Source: Cellulomonas sp. PhB143
GTDB lineage: Bacteria > Actinomycetota > Actinomycetes > Actinomycetales > Cellulomonadaceae
Reading direction: 5' to 3'
DNA length: 64,000 bases
Assembly (NCBI RefSeq): GCF_003752595.1
Contig: NZ_RKIJ01000010.1
Coordinates: 1 to 64,000, forward strand
The notes under the pieces are model-generated. The model did not search any database. It was given only the letters and a program-made list of their open reading frames with translations, and was not told where the DNA came from. Numbering within the stretch: position 1 is the stretch's first letter; each line of letters opens with the position of its first letter. Made by a program: the position numbers and the translations under genes. Positions 59,545 to 64,000 of the stretch are shown piece after piece.

Positions 59545-60507
59545 GTGCGTCAGGTGCGCCGCTGGGTCGACCCGTTCGTCGTCGGCATCCTGCTGGCGCT
59601 GCTGCTCGGACTCGTCGTGCCGGTGCCGGACGCCGCCCGGGGCGTCGTGGACGGGGCGGCCGACGTCGCGGTCTTCCTGCTGTTCCTCGTCTACGGCGCC
59701 CGGCTGTCCACGCGCGAGGTCTGGGCCGGGCTGCGCAACGTGCGCCTCCAGGGCGGGATCCTCGCCGCCACGTGGGTGGTGTTCCCCGTCGTCGGGCTCG
59801 TGGTCTCGCTCGCCGTGACACCGCTGATCGGCTCGGCGCTGGCCACCGGGGTCCTGTTCGTGTCGCTGCTGCCGTCGACGGTCCAGTCGTCCGTCGCGTT
59901 CACCGCGGTGGCGCGGGGGAACGTCGCCGGGGCGATCTGCGGCGCCACGATCTCGAACCTCCTCGGCATGGTGCTCACGCCGCTGCTCGTGCTGTGGCTG
60001 ATGTCGGCCTCAGGGTCGGCCGGTGGGTTCGGCGCGGTCGGCGACGTGCTCCTGCACCTGCTGCTGCCGTTCGTCGTCGGGCAGCTGCTCCAGCCGTTCG
60101 TCGGGGAGTGGATCCGGGCCCGGCGCTGGATCTCCATGGTCGTGGACCGGGGCTCGATCCTGCTCGTGGTGTTCTCCTCGGTGTCCGCCGCGTCGGCCGA
60201 GGGCGCGTGGTCGCAGGTGACGGGCTGGGCGCTCGTCGGGCTGCTGGCCGTGTGCGGGGTGGTGCTCGCGATCATGCTGTGCAGCACGTGGTTCGGGGGC
60301 AGGGCGCTGCGGCTGGGGCTCCCGGACCGGGTCGCGCTGCTCATGTGCGGCTCGAAGAAGTCGCTCGCGACGGGGCTGCCGATGGCGGCGGTGCTGTTCC
60401 CGGTGGCGGAGGCCGGGACGGTCGCGGTGCCGCTGATCGTCTTCCACCAGCTGCAGCTCGTGGTCTGCGCGGTGCTCGCGCGGCGTCTGGCGCTGCGCAC
60501 GGAGTGA
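59545..60507 (+). CDS. Bile acid:sodium symporter-like (BASS/SBF_like) transporter
   Basis: The 320-aa protein has about ten transmembrane helices. It matches SBF-like (YfeH-type) transporters: an N-terminal FVVGILLALLLGLVVPVP, the crossover-type LLPSTVQSSVAFT and NVAGAICGATISNLLG, and C-terminal CGSKKSLATGLPMAAVLF. These polar broken-helix residues bind Na+ in relatives. The substrate (organic acid) is not predictable. GTG 59545 follows GAGGAG by 6 nt. Confidence 0.88.
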   Translation: MRQVRRWVDPFVVGILLALLLGLVVPVPDAARGVVDGAADVAVFLLFLVYGARLSTREVWAGLRNVRLQGGILAATWVVFPVVGLVVSLAVTPLIGSALATGVLFVSLLPSTVQSSVAFTAVARGNVAGAICGATISNLLGMVLTPLLVLWLMSASGSAGGFGAVGDVLLHLLLPFVVGQLLQPFVGEWIRARRWISMVVDRGSILLVVFSSVSAASAEGAWSQVTGWALVGLLAVCGVVLAIMLCSTWFGGRALRLGLPDRVALLMCGSKKSLATGLPMAAVLFPVAEAGTVAVPLIVFHQLQLVVCAVLARRLALRTE

Positions 60508-60538
60508 GCTCCGCGTCGACCGCCCCACCGCCCCGCCC

Positions 60539-60606
60539 CACCGCCGAGCGCGTCATCGGTCGGCCGGATCGGCCGTTTCGACCGACAGATGACGCGCTCG
60601 GCGGTG
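60539..60606. repeat. Intergenic palindrome E2 (CCGCCGAG/CTCGGCGG-ended)
   Basis: A perfect 19-bp inverted repeat (60539-60557 and 60588-60606) starts CACCGCCGAGCG and ends CGCTCGGCGGTG. The 30-nt interior is itself partly self-complementary (CGGTCG/CGACCG and GGCC/GGCC). It lies between the BASS and DUF3175 genes. The end octamer is shared with E1 and E3. Confidence 0.75.
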
Positions 60607-60627
60607 GTCGAGCGGGCGCCGTCGTCC

Positions 60628-60633
60628 TACCGT
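60628..60633 (+). promoter_or_regulatory. -10 hexamer of the DUF3175 gene (leaderless)
   Basis: TACCGT lies 6 nt before ATG 60640. Confidence 0.5.
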
Positions 60634-60639
60634 CGTGGC

Positions 60640-60924
60640 ATGGCAGCCTCGAAGAAGGACCGCTGGTCCCAGGACGTGACCGAGGGCAGCGACTCGCTAG
60701 ACCTCGACGACGGCGTGTTCACGCTCGACGACCCCGCGGAGATCGCGCGGTCGCTGCAGCGCTCCGCGGAATCGAGCGACCGGCGCAAGAGCTCCCCGTA
60801 CGCCTCGGCGATGTCGATGCTCACGTTCTACATGAACCGCGCGGGCGACCAGCTGCCCGCCGAGCGGCGCGACGTGCTCGACGAGGCGAAGCAGGAGCTG
60901 CGCCGCCTCTACGGGCGCGACTGA
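60640..60924 (+). CDS. DUF3175 protein
   Basis: The 94-aa protein matches DUF3175 along its length: KKDRWSQDVTEGSDSLDLDDGVF, DPAEIARSLQRSAESSDRRK, SPYASAMSMLTFYMNRAG and C-terminal RRDVLDEAKQELRRLYGR. The function is unknown. ATG 60640 is supported by a TACCGT -10 6 nt upstream. It is bracketed by palindromes E2 (upstream) and E3 (downstream). Confidence 0.88.
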   Translation: MAASKKDRWSQDVTEGSDSLDLDDGVFTLDDPAEIARSLQRSAESSDRRKSSPYASAMSMLTFYMNRAGDQLPAERRDVLDEAKQELRRLYGRD

Positions 60925-60958
60925 CGCCGTCGGGCACTCTCGCCCGCACCGTCCCTGT

Positions 60959-61024
60959 CCGCCGAGACGTCGAATTCGGCCCCTCGATTCGAAGAATCAG
61001 GGGCCGAATTCGACATCTCGGCGG
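60959..61024. repeat. Intergenic palindrome E3 (CCGCCGAG/CTCGGCGG-ended), likely terminator
   Basis: The left arm 60959-60990 and right arm 60994-61024 are complementary over about 31 bp, with one mismatch, one bulge and a GAA loop. The ends are CCGCCGAG and CTCGGCGG; the interior holds GAATTCGGCCCCT. It separates convergent DUF3175 and aceB, so a bidirectional terminator role is plausible. Confidence 0.75.
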
Positions 61025-61041
61025 GTGGGCGGGGCCGTCCC

Positions 61042-62739
<1,698 letters not shown>

Positions 62740-62749
62740 GATCTGCTCC

Positions 62750-64000
62750 TCACAGGGTGCGGCTGGGCGAGAACTGGGCGGTCTCCGTCGAGCCGGCGAG
62801 CGCGAGGGTGGCGCTCGCCGGGTTCAGGGCGGTGGAGACGCGGTCGAAGTAGCCGGTGCCGACCTCCCGCTGGTGGCGGGTGGCGGTGTACCCGTGCTGC
62901 TCGGAGGCGAGCTCCGCCTCCTGCAGCTCGACGTAGGCGGTCATGGCGCTGCGCTTGTACGCGCGGGCCAGCTCGAACATCGAGTGGTTCAGGGCGTGGA
63001 AGCCGGCGAGGGTGATGAACTGGAACGTGTAGCCGTAGCTCGCGAGGTCGCGCTGGAACCGCGCGATCGTCTCGTCGTCCAGGTGCTTCTTCCAGTTGAA
63101 CGACGGCGAGCAGTTGTACGCGAGCTTCTTGTCGGGGAAGCGGGCGTGCACGGCCTCCGCGACCCGGCGGGCGAGCTCGAGGTCGGGCTCGGAGGTCTCG
63201 ACCCAGATCATGTCCGCGTACTCGGCGTAGGCCAGCGCGCGGGCGACGACGACGTCCTCGCCCGGCGTGGTCCGGTAGAAGCCCTCGGCCGTGCGCTCGC
63301 CGGTGAGGAACGGCTGGTCGCGCTCGTCGACGTCCGAGGTGATGAGGTCGGCGGCGAGGGAGTCGGTGCGGGCGATGACGATCGTCGGCACGCCGGCGAC
63401 GTCGGCCGCGAGGCGGGCCGCGTTGAGCGTGCGGACGTGCTGCGCGGTCGGGACGAGCACCTTGCCGCCCAGGTGGCCGCACTTCTTCTCCGAGGCGAGC
63501 TGGTCCTCCCAGTGCACGCCGGCAGCGCCGGCCTCGATCATCTGCTGCATGAGCTCGTAGGCGTTCAGCGGGCCGCCGAACCCGGCCTCGGCGTCGGCCA
63601 CGACCGGGGCGAGCCAGTCGCGCTCGGCGTCGCCCTCGGCGTGCTCGATCTGCCCGGCGCGCAGCAGCGCGTTGTTGATGCGTCGCACGACGGCCGGCAC
63701 CGAGTTGGCCGGGTAGAGGGACTGGTCGGGGTAGGTCTGGCCCGAGAGGTTCGCGTCGGCCGCGACCTGCCACCCGGAGAGGTAGATCGCCTCGAGGCCG
63801 GCGCGGACCTGCTGCACGGCCTGGTTGCCGGTGAGCGCGCCGAGCGCGGCGGCCCACTGCGGCTCGCCGGTCGCGTCGGGGCCGCGCTGGATCAGCTCCC
63901 ACAGCTTCTCCGCGCCGCGCCGGGCGAGGGTGCGCTCCTCGCGGACGGCGCCGCGGATCGCGACGACGTCCTCGGCGGTGTAGTCGCGGCGCACGCCGGC
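62750..64000 (-). CDS. aceA: Isocitrate lyase (5' end beyond the window)
   Basis: AceA cleaves isocitrate to succinate and glyoxylate. The visible about 416 residues include the signature [17 protein letters not shown] (catalytic Cys), [47 protein letters not shown] and [19 protein letters not shown]. The frame is open to the window edge. The sequence at 63965-64000 (RRDYTAEDV) is normally about 15-20 residues inside the protein, so the true start is outside the window. It is first in the operon before aceB. No RamB or other regulator gene is visible. Confidence 0.96.
   Translation of the reverse strand, partial: AGVRRDYTAEDVVAIRGAVREERTLARRGAEKLWELIQRGPDATGEPQWAAALGALTGNQAVQQVRAGLEAIYLSGWQVAADANLSGQTYPDQSLYPANSVPAVVRRINNALLRAGQIEHAEGDAERDWLAPVVADAEAGFGGPLNAYELMQQMIEAGAAGVHWEDQLASEKKCGHLGGKVLVPTAQHVRTLNAARLAADVAGVPTIVIARTDSLAADLITSDVDERDQPFLTGERTAEGFYRTTPGEDVVVARALAYAEYADMIWVETSEPDLELARRVAEAVHARFPDKKLAYNCSPSFNWKKHLDDETIARFQRDLASYGYTFQFITLAGFHALNHSMFELARAYKRSAMTAYVELQEAELASEQHGYTATRHQREVGTGYFDRVSTALNPASATLALAGSTETAQFSPSRTL

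Noticed and set aside
63965-63994. GTG 63994 as the aceA start
   Set aside because: The residues from here (RRDYTAEDV) are normally internal in isocitrate lyase and the frame is open to the window edge; the gene is treated as truncated by the window.

Overview
The window is bacterial DNA of very high G+C with dense coding, frequent GTG starts, GTGA/ATGA stop-start overlaps and almost no AT-rich spacers. Gene content and order (WhiB7, mycoredoxin, AdnAB, DUF3107, DUF2342, PPA1309, UPF0182) place it in the Actinomycetota. Galactose, GH3/ABC-sugar and glyoxylate genes fit a carbohydrate-degrading member of the Micrococcales (Cellulomonas/Cellulosimicrobium-like). The genus is an inference. No prophage, transposon, CRISPR array or island was found; this is mostly core chromosome.

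Layout: 1-313 is almost pure G/C homopolymer and looks like an assembly artefact. 314-6474 carries one-carbon genes (purU, then glyA behind a ZTP riboswitch, then folD), an MFS transporter and xthA. 6490-9907 is a galactose operon (DeoR regulator, galT, galK). 10016-18262 holds Mrp, DUF1003, a PRC/MgtE_N/CBS protein, a general-stress protein, aminopeptidase P, an alpha/beta hydrolase, a PHP phosphoesterase and MarC.

18407-43047 is a long block that, as I recall it, parallels Mycobacterium tuberculosis Rv3193c-Rv3211: rhlE, ferritin-like protein, DUF3107, TetR, adnA, adnB, phosphotransferase-like, nudC, mycoredoxin, uvrD2, whiB7, ThiF-like, metallopeptidase, DUF2342, PDZ/S16 protease, PPA1309 and UPF0182. 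It joins double-strand-break end resection, redox repair and antibiotic-stress regulation. whiB7 has a textbook-like control region: an AT-rich box against the -35, a leader of about 360 nt, a 47-codon uORF and terminator-like hairpins.

43134-50096 has an initiator tRNA-fMet, a DUF2235 hydrolase, a DsbA-like protein, NhaA, and molybdenum-cofactor genes (moeA-moaE, moaA) around a VKOR protein. 50205-60924 is an accessory sugar region: VOC protein, GH3 glycosidase, an ABC sugar importer without its ATPase, a LacI regulator, a USP, KDPG aldolase, a BASS-type transporter and DUF3175. 61042-64000 is the glyoxylate shunt (aceA running off the edge, aceB).

Cross-cutting signals: (i) 14 genes have a -10 hexamer 6-7 nt before the start codon, implying widespread leaderless transcription and helping to fix GTG starts; (ii) three intergenic palindromes share CCGCCGAG...CTCGGCGG ends but have unrelated self-complementary interiors, a possible undescribed structural repeat family; (iii) several redox or metal proteins have lost canonical ligands (Mrp CxxC, NudC fourth Cys, a phosphotransferase metal Asp, the UvrD2 tetracysteine module).
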